Shown here: piece by piece, positions 42,859-55,257 of the stretch
How positions within the stretch are numbered: position 1 is the stretch's first letter
How the letters are laid out: each line of letters begins with the position of its first letter
Assembly (NCBI GenBank): GCA_020638855.1
Contig: JACKHT010000004.1
Span: forward strand, 62,001-126,000
Source: Planctomycetota bacterium
Lineage (GTDB): Bacteria; Planctomycetota; UBA1135; GCA-002686595
Direction: 5' to 3'
Length of the DNA stretch: 64,000 nucleotides
Program-made: the position numbers and the translations under genes
The notes under the pieces: generated by a model
What the model was told of the DNA's origin: nothing
Databases searched by the model: none
Seen by the model: only the letters and a program-made list of their open reading frames with translations

Positions 42859-43488
42859 GGTGCGCTGTTCGACGCTTTGTCGACCATAGCCGAGATCCAA
42901 ATCCGCACCTCGCAACCAGCGCCAATCGATCGAAATGTACTGGCGCCGCTCCACGTACAACCGCACGCCGCCGTGCAAGTAGTACCCGTTGTCCGCATCT
43001 TCGAAGTAGTCGATGCCACCCCCTTGGGCAACGTCCGAGCGCCCCATCACCAGCGCCAAACCCGCACCAAAAAACGGCTCCAAGAGCGAGTGGCCCGGCG
43101 GCCCCAGGGGGGTACTCACCCCCAGGCCCAGATCCAGTTCGTACAGCCGCAAACGCTGCAAGGGCGTCACTCCGCCCCCCTCGCGGTCATAGCTGTAACT
43201 CCCTCCCACTTCCAACTCGAGCGGTTCGACCGCTAGGTAGTTGCGAAACAAGAATCCCAGGTAGATGGGGCGTTCCAGGGGCTCCCAATCGCTGCTACTC
43301 AGCTCGGTCACTCCGATGCGGGACTCAAGGCCCGCCATGCTGCGGGGGTAGATGTCTTCCTGCTCGACCAAACGGTGCGTCCGGCTTTCGACTTCCACCG
43401 GTTCCCGGTGCGACCTTTCGGTCAAACAAGCTGGCAAAGCCAACGACCCTAGGCCCAGGATCAAGGTGTGGATCGTTCGGTGGCGCAT
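42829..43488 (-). CDS. Predicted outer-membrane lipoprotein, beta-rich
   Basis: A 219-residue protein with a signal sequence and a good lipobox, L18-P-A-C21. The mature part has many alternating-residue strands and ends with an aromatic residue (IGFGFSF), as do outer-membrane beta-barrels. The function is unknown. Two exact copies of a 13-base element bearing TAGAAT lie upstream. The stop is inside the end of aroB on the other strand. Confidence 0.75.
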   Translation of the reverse strand: MRHRTIHTLILGLGSLALPACLTERSHREPVEVESRTHRLVEQEDIYPRSMAGLESRIGVTELSSSDWEPLERPIYLGFLFRNYLAVEPLELEVGGSYSYDREGGGVTPLQRLRLYELDLGLGVSTPLGPPGHSLLEPFFGAGLALVMGRSDVAQGGGIDYFEDADNGYYLHGGVRLYVERRQYISIDWRWLRGADLDLGYGRQSVEQRTLSIGFGFSF

Positions 43489-43514
43489 GCTTGTGGAGAA
43501 CCCCAGCTCTCCTG

Positions 43515-43542
43515 CTTCATTCTAGCTTTCTTCATTCTAGCT
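43515..43542 (-). repeat. Tandem repeat with two TAGAAT boxes
   Basis: The element AGCTAGAATGAAG occurs twice on the minus strand, with a 15-base period (43530-43542 and 43515-43527). A degenerate third copy lies just upstream. Each copy holds TAGAAT, a good -10. It is upstream of the lipoprotein gene at 43488. The copies may be alternative promoters or binding sites. Confidence 0.6.
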
Positions 43543-43547
43543 ACTTT

Positions 43548-44885
43548 CTAGCGCGTTTCCGGTTTCCATCCAAAAGCTTCAGGGCGATAGGGAACTTTGG
43601 ACTGGGGAAAATCGGAAAGTAGCTTTCGAGCCCGTTCGATCAACGTGTCCCGGCCTTCGGCTAGATCCTTGGGGTCCAGGGCTACGATCTCTGCAGGCTG
43701 GATGCCGAGGCCTTCGATCCCCTTGCCACCCTGGTAGCGCGCCTTGTTCGACATCACCGAGACGTAGAGCTCAAACTTGCGAGAGGGGAGCGCAATAGTC
43801 TCCTTTTGCGACGACATCCCGGCCGTTGCGCTCTCTCCAATCATGTAACCGCGACCGTCCTCCTGAAACATGCCGGCGCCGGTTTCGCCTGCGCTGCGAA
43901 CCGTTCCATCGACCAGCACCACGATCGGCCCACCGAAGGGTTGCTCTCCCGTGGAGGCAAAGCGCTTGACCCCCGCATCGAAGACCTTGCCTTGCGGGAC
44001 GAAACGCCCCATCAAGTCATCGTGGTCGAATCCGCCCCCTGAGTTGCCACGAAAATCGAGGATCCACCCCTTGGCCGCATGCAGCGCCGCTAGGGCCACG
44101 TCCATCTGCTCGGGGAGGTCCCCCTTGCAGCGACAAACGTGCACGTACCCAACGCCATCCTCGAGCAGCGCGTACCGCAGATCCTTCGTGGTTTCGACCT
44201 GGGCCGGATAGTTCACAGGTCCTTCGGGCGTGTACGAACGCTCGACGCAAGGGGCCGTGCGCTGGAGTTTCTTGCCGTCCAAGTCCTTGAGTTCCAGCTT
44301 TAGGGGGGTGTTCTTGGGATGGGCAAGGCCCCAGCTGAGGGTGTAGAACTCCGCCTGTTGGTCGGTGGAAAAGCTGATGAGCTCGCTGAGTTCGGCTTGC
44401 CGTTTTTTGACCCATGCGTCGACCTTTGTGCCGTTGACTTTGAGGATTTCCATGCCCGGTCGAAACCCTAGTTCCGCGCCATTCCCCATGGCATTGCGCA
44501 CGTAGTAACGCTTGCCAACGCGGCACCAAAACAAGCCCGGACCCTCCACCTCGGGAAAGAGATCCTTGGGATAGACGAAGTCTGCGTTCGCCTCGGTCGG
44601 CTGCACGCGCGCATGTCCATCGCGTAGCCGCGCCAAGAGGCGCACCAGCAGTTCGAAGTGGGCCTCGTCCGAAGTCACCGCCTTGGCGGCCTTGGTGAAT
44701 TCCGACCGCACCTTTTTCCATTGCACCCCCTTCTGGTCAAAGAAATGGCCACAGCGCTCCTCCAGAGCATCCAGGGCGAACTCGATGTCCGCTGCGTAGT
44801 CCGTCCCCTTCTGGAGGGGCGCCGCGTGCGAAGCATCGATGAAGAGACCGAGAGTTGCCCAAATCACGAGCGAGAGGAGTTTCAT
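43548..44885 (-). CDS. Secreted S41 family (tail-specific-type) protease
   Basis: A 445-residue serine protease. A signal peptide (residues 1-21, ending SHAA) precedes a helical region, a PDZ-like part (about 110-170, GFRPGMEILKVNGTKVDAWV), and the catalytic domain with ILDFRGNSGGG (about 276) and Ser331 in GTVRSAGET. Lys361 in SSQKETIAL is in the place of the family's catalytic lysine. It is predicted to act in the periplasm. It is divergent from the polytopic membrane protein gene across 67 bases, with a GGCGCTAAAATA region between them. Confidence 0.88.
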   Translation of the reverse strand: MKLLSLVIWATLGLFIDASHAAPLQKGTDYAADIEFALDALEERCGHFFDQKGVQWKKVRSEFTKAAKAVTSDEAHFELLVRLLARLRDGHARVQPTEANADFVYPKDLFPEVEGPGLFWCRVGKRYYVRNAMGNGAELGFRPGMEILKVNGTKVDAWVKKRQAELSELISFSTDQQAEFYTLSWGLAHPKNTPLKLELKDLDGKKLQRTAPCVERSYTPEGPVNYPAQVETTKDLRYALLEDGVGYVHVCRCKGDLPEQMDVALAALHAAKGWILDFRGNSGGGFDHDDLMGRFVPQGKVFDAGVKRFASTGEQPFGGPIVVLVDGTVRSAGETGAGMFQEDGRGYMIGESATAGMSSQKETIALPSRKFELYVSVMSNKARYQGGKGIEGLGIQPAEIVALDPKDLAEGRDTLIERARKLLSDFPQSKVPYRPEAFGWKPETR

Positions 44886-44952
44886 GGCGCTATGGTGTCT
44901 GCTGCTGGGATCATCCGCCGAATGCCCCTATTTTAGCGCCTTGAGCCGAACC

Positions 44953-46383
44953 ATGGAGATTCACCAACACGACTCGGCGGAACATGGGCCCCATAGCGAG
45001 GATTTCCCTCGGCTAGAGTTGGCGCGCTTGGTCGGCGAAGCCCAACGTCAGGCGAGGGTACGGCAGCGTGTCCAAATGGCCTTGATGGGTCTGGGCCTGT
45101 TCCTGATGGCGCTCGGCTTGCCCAACGAACGCTACTTCCGGAGCATGGACCGCCTTTGGCAGCTTGCGGGATCTGGGCCGCCTCCCCAAGGGGTGCTGAC
45201 GCTTCCAATCTACGCCTTGCACGGGATGGGATTGAGCCTGGAAGCAGCTGTCTTTTTGGTCAATGCGCTGCTCTACGGAGCGAGCTTGTGGGCGTTGCAG
45301 CGCATGTTGCGGGTGGTTGGTTTCGCTTGGAACTTGGCCTGGGTCAGTTCGTTGGTTGCATTGACTTGCCCCGTGGCTTGGCTCGGAGCAACCCTGCCCA
45401 CCGATTACGCCGCGGGGGTCTTGGGCGCGGCGTTGTTGGCCACCGAATTGTTCCAGACCAAACAGAACAAAGCCTTTGGCTACCTCTGGCGGGTGTCGAT
45501 CTGGCTGGTGGTTGCCTTCCTGCTCCAGGCGCAGAATCTGTGGCTCGTGCTGCCTGCAGCCTGGGCCGTGCACCGCCAGGCCCCGAGCCGCGATCAAGCC
45601 GCCTTGCGCGTCGCGGGTCTGACCGGGGTTTGGGGCGTGTGCATGTGGGTCGTCTTTGCCTCGCAACCCGAAGGCTGGCACGCCCTGCGCGAAGCCGCCT
45701 TTGGCGCAGGATTTGGATCCAGCTCGGGTGGAGCTCACGCGGCTTTCTGGATCCTGGGCTTGGGGGCCCTTTGGTTTGGCTTCTATTCGCTGGTGGCTGG
45801 GGGCAGGGATCCCGAAGAAAGTCCGCCTCCGCTCTGGTGCTGGGTGTGGATGGCGGTGGGCCTGATCCCCCTCTGGTCTGGCGGGAACTCGCAAGGCCCT
45901 ATGGGAGGGTTGCTGCTCCCCATGGCAGCGCTCGGCTTGGCGGATGCCCTCCAGCGTCGGGTCGCTCCTCAGCAGTTGGTCAAGGCCACCTTGGCGTTGG
46001 TGATGGCCCATGCGCTGCTCATCACCGTGTTCACGATCAGCCTACAACGTGACGACCCACAGCGGGCTTGGCAAAGGGTGGCGCGGCAATCCCTGAGTTC
46101 TGGCGACGTGTTCGTCACGGGACAGCCGGAGCGGGCCTACCTCAGCGCCTTTCGAATGGGGTTGGGCACATGCCAGATCGATGGCCTAGGCGGCGTTGTG
46201 CATGCTTGGAGCCCAACGGGAGTCACGGGCACGCGGCTGATCTTCGATGCGTGGGATTCCCCCGCAGCGCCGGACCCTCTGCATTGGCCCGGGTGGCTAT
46301 TGCAAGGGGCCGAGCTATCCGGAGCGGCGCTGCAAACCCCGCTGGAACTGCATCCCAGCGGACTGCGTTCCACGGGCCCGTAG
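44953..46383 (+). CDS. Polytopic membrane protein, unknown
   Basis: A 476-residue protein with about nine to ten hydrophobic segments from residue 40 to 385, then a soluble extracytoplasmic C-terminal domain of about 95 residues. The arrangement is similar to small GT-C-type glycosyltransferases, but I do not see their acidic motif in the first loop, so no function is assigned. ATG 44953 is the first plausible start. TATTTT lies about 18 bases upstream. It ends with an overlapping GGGCCC inverted repeat (46374-46388) around the stop codon. Confidence 0.7.
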   Translation: MEIHQHDSAEHGPHSEDFPRLELARLVGEAQRQARVRQRVQMALMGLGLFLMALGLPNERYFRSMDRLWQLAGSGPPPQGVLTLPIYALHGMGLSLEAAVFLVNALLYGASLWALQRMLRVVGFAWNLAWVSSLVALTCPVAWLGATLPTDYAAGVLGAALLATELFQTKQNKAFGYLWRVSIWLVVAFLLQAQNLWLVLPAAWAVHRQAPSRDQAALRVAGLTGVWGVCMWVVFASQPEGWHALREAAFGAGFGSSSGGAHAAFWILGLGALWFGFYSLVAGGRDPEESPPPLWCWVWMAVGLIPLWSGGNSQGPMGGLLLPMAALGLADALQRRVAPQQLVKATLALVMAHALLITVFTISLQRDDPQRAWQRVARQSLSSGDVFVTGQPERAYLSAFRMGLGTCQIDGLGGVVHAWSPTGVTGTRLIFDAWDSPAAPDPLHWPGWLLQGAELSGAALQTPLELHPSGLRSTGP

Positions 46384-46494
46384 GGCCCTCCGGACTCGAC
46401 TTCTCGGGCGTGATTTGGTCTACTTGGGCGCTTTGCCCGAGGAACCCCTTCCTTACGGCACGGCGTCCATCCGCCCCACCACGGATTGCCTCCC

Positions 46495-49743
<3,249 letters not shown>

Positions 49744-49750
49744 TTCCTTC

Positions 49751-49773
49751 CACCGCAGCCAAGGGCTGCGGTG
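49751..49773. terminator. 10-bp hairpin between carB and the secreted-protein gene
   Basis: CACCGCAGCC and GGCTGCGGTG pair perfectly around a 3-base loop. The hairpin lies seven bases after the carB stop and 12 bases after the end of the convergent gene. It has no U-tract in either direction. It is a possible bidirectional terminator. Confidence 0.6.
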
Positions 49774-49785
49774 AAAGCGATAGAA

Positions 49786-50814
49786 CTATTGGAACGCGAT
49801 TTCGATCGCATCGGTGAAGTTGCTGGCAGGACCACCCACCGTGTCCCGATACCAGCATTGGAAGTTCCAGGTTTCACCTGCAACCACCGCATGGGGCAAC
49901 GTCGGAGTCGGTAGGTTGGCAAGATCCACCACCAGCTCAAACGAGCCGCTTAGCCCTGAGTACCGGATGTCGGCCAGTGCGTTGTGCCGCCCTATCAAGC
50001 CCGTTCCGCCGATGCAGAGGTTGCCCAAGCTGCCACCAGGGTTCGGAGTGAAGGCCTGGGTATCGGAGTTGAGGAAGTACCCAAACACATTTTGCGGCAG
50101 TCCGTCGGCCTGCAAGGTGAGTTGGTTGTTCGTTACCACCGTGGAGCCCACGGCGGCAATCGTGGCAGATTGCCCGGTGCTGTTGGCCACCGCAGGCCCA
50201 CAGTAGTTGGTTCCGATCGGCCCCACATCCACGCCCAGACTCATCGCACGATCGTCATAGAGGTGGTAGTACATGTGTGCGCCTCGAACCCACCAAAACG
50301 TCCCGCTCACGGTCAGGGCACTCTGCGCCCATTGCCACGTCCCCGAAAAGGCTGGGGTGAGCCCAACGACGGAAACAAAGTAGCGCGTTCCACCCACAAA
50401 GGTCAGAGGGGTCGCAAGGGTCAGGTCGAACTGGTACAGGCCGCCTCCAACCGCAATCGAAGGCACGGAGGCATAGACCTCTTCGCTGATGGGCTGGCTG
50501 GTGGCCGAGAACAAGTCCGGTTGGATCGCGATGGTGTTCGGGTCTTGGTGGTGGAACGAGATGTAGAAACCCAAGGGGGGAGGAGCCTGGCCCCACCATC
50601 GCAAGTGGGTCACCGTGCTGGTTTGGCCCAAGGTGAAATCCTCCCAGGCGAGCGAATCGTTGTCGGAGTCGTTCTGGCCAGAAGGGTCCACCCACAACTG
50701 CGAGGCGCGTAGCACGCCGCCGCCGGCCGCCATGGGTTGTTCGTACACAAACGTTTGAGCGCTAGCGGAGCCCGCCAGCAGGCAAAGACCAAGTAGGCTG
50801 TGTCGGAACTTCAT
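49786..50814 (-). CDS. Secreted protein with C-terminal beta domain, unknown
   Basis: A 342-residue protein with a signal peptide (cleavage likely at SASA-Q, residue 19/20). The first half is a beta-rich region with aromatic residues, HLRWWGQ and SFHHQDP. The second half (about 220-342) starts NYCGPAVANSTG and contains FGYFLNSDTQ, GNLCIGG and the ending NFQCWYRDTVGGPASNFTDAI. From general knowledge, this C-terminal domain recurs in many secreted proteins of some planctomycetes and may serve surface attachment. The 224-base region upstream holds a possible terminator for the MgtC gene, and nothing else I can name. Confidence 0.8.
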   Translation of the reverse strand: MKFRHSLLGLCLLAGSASAQTFVYEQPMAAGGGVLRASQLWVDPSGQNDSDNDSLAWEDFTLGQTSTVTHLRWWGQAPPPLGFYISFHHQDPNTIAIQPDLFSATSQPISEEVYASVPSIAVGGGLYQFDLTLATPLTFVGGTRYFVSVVGLTPAFSGTWQWAQSALTVSGTFWWVRGAHMYYHLYDDRAMSLGVDVGPIGTNYCGPAVANSTGQSATIAAVGSTVVTNNQLTLQADGLPQNVFGYFLNSDTQAFTPNPGGSLGNLCIGGTGLIGRHNALADIRYSGLSGSFELVVDLANLPTPTLPHAVVAGETWNFQCWYRDTVGGPASNFTDAIEIAFQ

Positions 50815-51001
50815 GTTGGTTTGGGGGTAGGAGTTGGGATCCGAATTCAAGGGAACATTCCCTAGGGCAGCTCGCGATCCAACCCCACTATGCCGAATGC
50901 TTCGGCGCTGGCGGTTACATGTCTGCAACCGTAGAAGCGTGCGCGTGGACTTGCTCAGCAACGTTTGCCCTGGACACCTGAATCGCCCCTGCAACGCGAT
51001 T

Positions 51002-51016
51002 GAGTCTCAGAGACTC
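51002..51016 (-). terminator. Small hairpin after the MgtC/DUF4010 gene
   Basis: GAGTCT and AGACTC pair around CAG, about 23 bases after the stop of the minus-strand MgtC-like gene. The stem is short and there is no U-tract. Confidence 0.4.
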
Positions 51017-51038
51017 TGCAAGCTCCGTGCGAATCCGG

Positions 51039-52322
51039 CTACGGACGTCCGGTTTCGAACCAAGCCACAGGCACTTCGATGTTGGGCCAGAACAAGAGCA
51101 CAGCCGTGGTACCGACAAGCGCCACACCAAACACCACCAACATGTGTCGAGTCAGCCGACGACTCCCTAGCAGTGCAACAGCACCCAACTTGAATGCCAG
51201 ATTGGACATGGTGGCCACAAGGATCACGCGCCAAGCCGTCTCTGGAACCACTTCGCCGCTCTCGAACAAACGGGCTGTGGAAAGAGTGATCGCATCCACG
51301 TCGGTCAATCCCGACAAGGCCGCTAGCCCGTAGAGTGCGCGGTCGCCCAAGTGATGCGCAGTAACCGCGACCAAGAACAACACCAACGCATAGAGTGCGC
51401 CAAGGATGATGGCCGACTTGAGCTGGCCGGGGTCTTCCAGTTCGTTGACGACCGGATCGGTAGCCTTTTGCAAGAAGAACAAGACCACCGAAGTGGACAG
51501 CATGAGCACAAAGACCAACAGGATCGGAGGGGCTGCGGCTGGCAAGAGTTGGGGTGCGACGACCCCGATCTCAATCAATATGCGCAGATTCACCACGGTC
51601 GAAGCCAACATGATCACGAGAGCCGCCAACGAACTCATCGCGGGGTTCGAAACGGTTCGACGGGCGTAGCTCAGGGTCGTCGCCGTGCTCGAAATCAACC
51701 CGCCGAGTACCCCGCTCAAAACCCCTCCAACCCGCTGGCCCAACATTCGCTGCAACACGTAGGCTCCCAAACTGATCCCAACGATCAGGACCACCATGCG
51801 CCAAATCTCGAAGGGGTTGAGCACCTGGTACGGCCCATACGCACGATCGGGCAGCACGGGCAGGATCACCAACGCGATCAAAACCCAATGGAACAGGCCG
51901 CGAAGATCCCGGTCTGCCAATCGGGCAATCCATCCGTGCAACGATTGCTTCCAATACAACAGCAACGCCACGATGCCCGTGATCACAATGGCGGGGCCAT
52001 AAATGCCCATGCCCGTCGCGGCGCCTACCAAGAACATCAACAGTACGGCGACCTCGGTGGTGATGCCCGGATCGAACTCGCCGGCGGAAAGCTTGATGAC
52101 GTTTCCGATGATCAAGAGGCTGGCCAGACACACAAGCCCCGCAATCACCACCCACAGCAGCTCGCCCCCCCCGATGACAACCGCCAAGGTTCCCATCAAG
52201 GTGACCAGCGGGAAGCTGCGGATCCCCGCGATCGGGGACCCTTCGCGTTGGCGCTGCAACCCGACGAGCAAACCGAGGCCCAGAGAGAGGGCCAGTGCTT
52301 GGTAGGCTTCGGGGGAGGTCAT
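51039..52322 (-). CDS. MgtC/SapB-DUF4010 membrane protein
   Basis: A 427-residue protein with about twelve hydrophobic segments. The N-terminal part (about 10-140) has LSLGLGLLVGLQRQREGSPIAGIRSFPLV, an MgtC/SapB signature. The rest matches DUF4010, with GGLISSTATTLSYARRTVSNP and ALSGLTDVDAITLS. This fused architecture is common. Function is uncertain; relatives are linked to magnesium or other metal homeostasis. It diverges from the planctomycete cytochrome operon across 182 bases. Confidence 0.85.
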   Translation of the reverse strand: MTSPEAYQALALSLGLGLLVGLQRQREGSPIAGIRSFPLVTLMGTLAVVIGGGELLWVVIAGLVCLASLLIIGNVIKLSAGEFDPGITTEVAVLLMFLVGAATGMGIYGPAIVITGIVALLLYWKQSLHGWIARLADRDLRGLFHWVLIALVILPVLPDRAYGPYQVLNPFEIWRMVVLIVGISLGAYVLQRMLGQRVGGVLSGVLGGLISSTATTLSYARRTVSNPAMSSLAALVIMLASTVVNLRILIEIGVVAPQLLPAAAPPILLVFVLMLSTSVVLFFLQKATDPVVNELEDPGQLKSAIILGALYALVLFLVAVTAHHLGDRALYGLAALSGLTDVDAITLSTARLFESGEVVPETAWRVILVATMSNLAFKLGAVALLGSRRLTRHMLVVFGVALVGTTAVLLFWPNIEVPVAWFETGRP

Positions 52323-52504
52323 GGGTGGGTGCCGTTGGGGTAGCGGGGGACTCCATGGTAGAGAAGCCTGCGCTAGGTGTCAGTCCATGGCGAGGCCTTG
52401 GAAGTGCTTTGGGTCCGGGTTCCCTTCGAAAGCTTGTCGGGACATGAGTTCTCACCGCCGCAGCGCAGCCCTGTTTGGGTCGCCTTTGCTACCCTGATAC
52501 GACG

Positions 52505-55255
52505 ATGAGTCTCGGGCAATGGGTGGTAGGGGCGGGCCTAGCCTTGGTGGGCGGAGCCCACGCAGTTGGGGTCCAAGAACCCGCCAACGAGCTCGATTTC
52601 GAGCGGGACGTGCTGCCGATCCTGCGAGAGCACTGCTTCGACTGCCACGGTCCCTACCGCCAGAAGGCAGGCCTACGGCTCGACCAACGGGCGGCCGCCA
52701 TGGCAGGGAGTTCGTTTGGGACCGATCCAGTCCTGGTTCCCGGCAACCGTGATGCATCCTTGCTGTGGGACATGATCTCGTCGCCGGATGAAGACGATCG
52801 AATGCCGCCTGCGAAGAGCCCCCCTTTGGGTGCCGACCAAATCCAACTCCTGGGGGCATGGATCGATGCGGGAGCCACTTGGCCCGACGATGGTCATGCG
52901 GCGAGCTGGCCTTCGAAGCATTGGTCGTACCAAACTCCCCAGTCCGTGGAACCTCCTGGGCTGGACGTTTTCCCCAAACGACTACGGGCTTGGCCCCAGG
53001 GAGAGGTCGACCGCTTCCTGTTGGCCGCCATGCTCACTGCGGGCCTGGAACCCCAGCCGCTAGCCGACCGCGCGTTGTGGTTCCGGCGGGCCAGCCTCGA
53101 CTTGACCGGCCTTCCCCCCAGCTTGCCCGAGTTGGATGAGTTTCTAGGCGATTCGGCTCCGGATGCGTGGGAACGGGCTCTCGATCGGTTGATGGACTCC
53201 CCCCACTACGGTGAGCAACAGGCATTGCGTTGGCTCGACCTGGCCCGCTATGCAGACTCCAACGGGTACGAGAAGGACGCCGAGCGAAGCATTTGGCCCT
53301 ACCGTGATTGGGTGATCGAGGCCTACAACCAAGACCTTGGCTTCGATGAATTCACCCGGCTTCAACTCGCGGGGGATTTGCTACCGGATGGAGGTCAGCA
53401 AGCCTTGATCGCCACCGGATTCCAGCGCAACACGATGGTCAACGACGAGGGAGGCACCGATGCCGAAGAGTATCGGGTTGCGGCGGTCAAAGATCGGACC
53501 GATACGCTCGCCGCGGTTTGGTTGGGCAGCACGATGGGCTGTGCCCAGTGCCACAACCACAAATACGACCCCTTCACCCAACGGGACTACTACCAGCTGT
53601 ACGCCTTCTTTGACCAAACGGCGGATGGCGGCAAATCCAACGAACCCATCCTGCCAGTCGAAACGCCTGCGTTGCTGGCGGAGCGCGCCCGAGCCCTCGC
53701 AGAACTGGCCTCGTTCCAGGCGGGCCGGTCTCTCCCGCAATCGCAGGATTCGATCTGGGTTGGGGAGTCGATTCCGGAGGCACAGATCGTCGACGGCGAC
53801 TGGAGCAGCGAGCCCCTCGGCGAACGCCGGCGGGGCGGGGCTGGCTACCAACAGATCTACTTCACCGGGGCCAAACGTCCGTTTGTCGTCCTGGAGGGTG
53901 ATTGCTGGTTTGTGGACGTGTGGGTAGATCCCGAGTCCCCCGCCCGCGAAATCCTAATCCAATTCCACGTCCAAGCCGGTAACTGGGAGCACCGCGCCTA
54001 CCTCGGAGAAGATCTTCACGGTTTGGGGCGCGCGGGGACGGGTTCGCGTCGAGCGCTGGGATCGATGCCCGCTGCGGGCGCGTGGCACCGCATCGAGATC
54101 CAACCCGAGCTGGTGGATCTGCCCCCTGGCAGCCAGGTGGATGGCTTCGCGTTGGGCCAAGTCGATGGCTTTGTCCGCTGGGGAAACGCAGGCTTGACCA
54201 CCACCAATCCGGACCCAAGCGAGCCCCTACCTCCCGAGGCGGCTGCAGCCGCGAGCACGCTTGCTCGGACCGTCACGACCCTCGTCATGCGGGCCGTGGA
54301 TTCCCCACGCACGACGCACCTCTTGGAGAGGGGAAGCTTTCTCTCCCCGGGTGCCGAAGTCCAACCGGAAGTTCCCGTCGTTTTGCGCGCCAAGGGCCAA
54401 CACGTTGAGCCGGACCGCTTGGGCCTCGCAAACTGGTTGGTGGACCCTGAGCAGCCTTTGACCGCCCGGGTCGAAGTCAATCGGGTCTGGCAGCAGATCT
54501 TTGGTACGGGGATCGTCGCGACCTTGGATGACTTTGGCTCCCAAGGGGAACCACCGAGTCACCCCGAACTGCTGGATTGGCTTGCCACCGAGTTTGTGAG
54601 CCATGGTTGGAGCCGCAAGTGGTTGTTGCGCACCCTCATGACCTCCGCCGCCTATCGGCAAGGGGCCGAGCAAACCGACGCCAATCTGCGCATCGACCCG
54701 ACCAACCGCTTGCTGGCCCACTTTCCCCGGTTGCGCTTGCCCGCCGAGAACCTGCGCGATCTGTGCTTGGCCGTATCGCAACGGTTGGAGTCCAAAGTAG
54801 GCGGTCCTAGTGTGCACCCCCCCCAGCCCGCAGGGATCGATGCAGGTACCTACACGGGGGACCGCTGGTTCAATTCCACGGGACCCGATCGTTATCGGCG
54901 AGGTCTCTACACCTTTTGGCGCCGAACCTCGCCCTATCCCTCGTTCGTACTCTTTGATGCTACGAGCCGTGAGCTGGCTTGCACCCGCCGCAACCGTTCG
55001 AACACGCCGCTGCAGGCCTTGGCCTTGCTCAATGACCCGGCATTTGTGGAAACCACGCGAGCCTTCGCCGAGCGTTTGGAACAGTTCCCAGCACCTGATG
55101 ATGCCGATCGCATTCGTATGGGATTCCGCGCCTGCACCGGGCGATTTCCGAATGCTCACGAGCTTGAAGTGCTGATGGCTCTGCGCTCGAGCGCAGGCTG
55201 GGAGAGTCTGGCTCGCGTGCTACTCAATCTAGACGAGACCCTCAATCGCGGCTGA
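52505..55255 (+). CDS. Planctomycete cytochrome-type protein (PSCyt1, DUF1549, DUF1553)
   Basis: A 916-residue exported protein. After a signal peptide it has FERDVLPILREHCFDCHG, with the heme motif C44-FDCH (PSCyt1 type). DUF1549 follows (about 165-370, with RRASLDLTGLPPSLPEL and a second heme-type motif C346-AQCH). A concanavalin-like middle region comes next (about 440-580), and DUF1553 follows (about 630-880, with ARVEVNRVWQQIFGTGIV and RRNRSNTPLQALALLNDPAFVE). Such proteins are abundant in Planctomycetota and Verrucomicrobiota and are thought to act on complex extracellular substrates. The next gene is a DUF1501 partner two bases away. Confidence 0.92.
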   Translation: MSLGQWVVGAGLALVGGAHAVGVQEPANELDFERDVLPILREHCFDCHGPYRQKAGLRLDQRAAAMAGSSFGTDPVLVPGNRDASLLWDMISSPDEDDRMPPAKSPPLGADQIQLLGAWIDAGATWPDDGHAASWPSKHWSYQTPQSVEPPGLDVFPKRLRAWPQGEVDRFLLAAMLTAGLEPQPLADRALWFRRASLDLTGLPPSLPELDEFLGDSAPDAWERALDRLMDSPHYGEQQALRWLDLARYADSNGYEKDAERSIWPYRDWVIEAYNQDLGFDEFTRLQLAGDLLPDGGQQALIATGFQRNTMVNDEGGTDAEEYRVAAVKDRTDTLAAVWLGSTMGCAQCHNHKYDPFTQRDYYQLYAFFDQTADGGKSNEPILPVETPALLAERARALAELASFQAGRSLPQSQDSIWVGESIPEAQIVDGDWSSEPLGERRRGGAGYQQIYFTGAKRPFVVLEGDCWFVDVWVDPESPAREILIQFHVQAGNWEHRAYLGEDLHGLGRAGTGSRRALGSMPAAGAWHRIEIQPELVDLPPGSQVDGFALGQVDGFVRWGNAGLTTTNPDPSEPLPPEAAAAASTLARTVTTLVMRAVDSPRTTHLLERGSFLSPGAEVQPEVPVVLRAKGQHVEPDRLGLANWLVDPEQPLTARVEVNRVWQQIFGTGIVATLDDFGSQGEPPSHPELLDWLATEFVSHGWSRKWLLRTLMTSAAYRQGAEQTDANLRIDPTNRLLAHFPRLRLPAENLRDLCLAVSQRLESKVGGPSVHPPQPAGIDAGTYTGDRWFNSTGPDRYRRGLYTFWRRTSPYPSFVLFDATSRELACTRRNRSNTPLQALALLNDPAFVETTRAFAERLEQFPAPDDADRIRMGFRACTGRFPNAHELEVLMALRSSAGWESLARVLLNLDETLNRG

Positions 55256-55257
55256 CG

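Noticed and set aside
46374..46388. Terminator formed by GGGCCC inverted repeat at the end of the gene at 44953
   Set aside because: The stem is only six base pairs, overlaps the stop codon and has no U-tract, so it is not listed as a feature.
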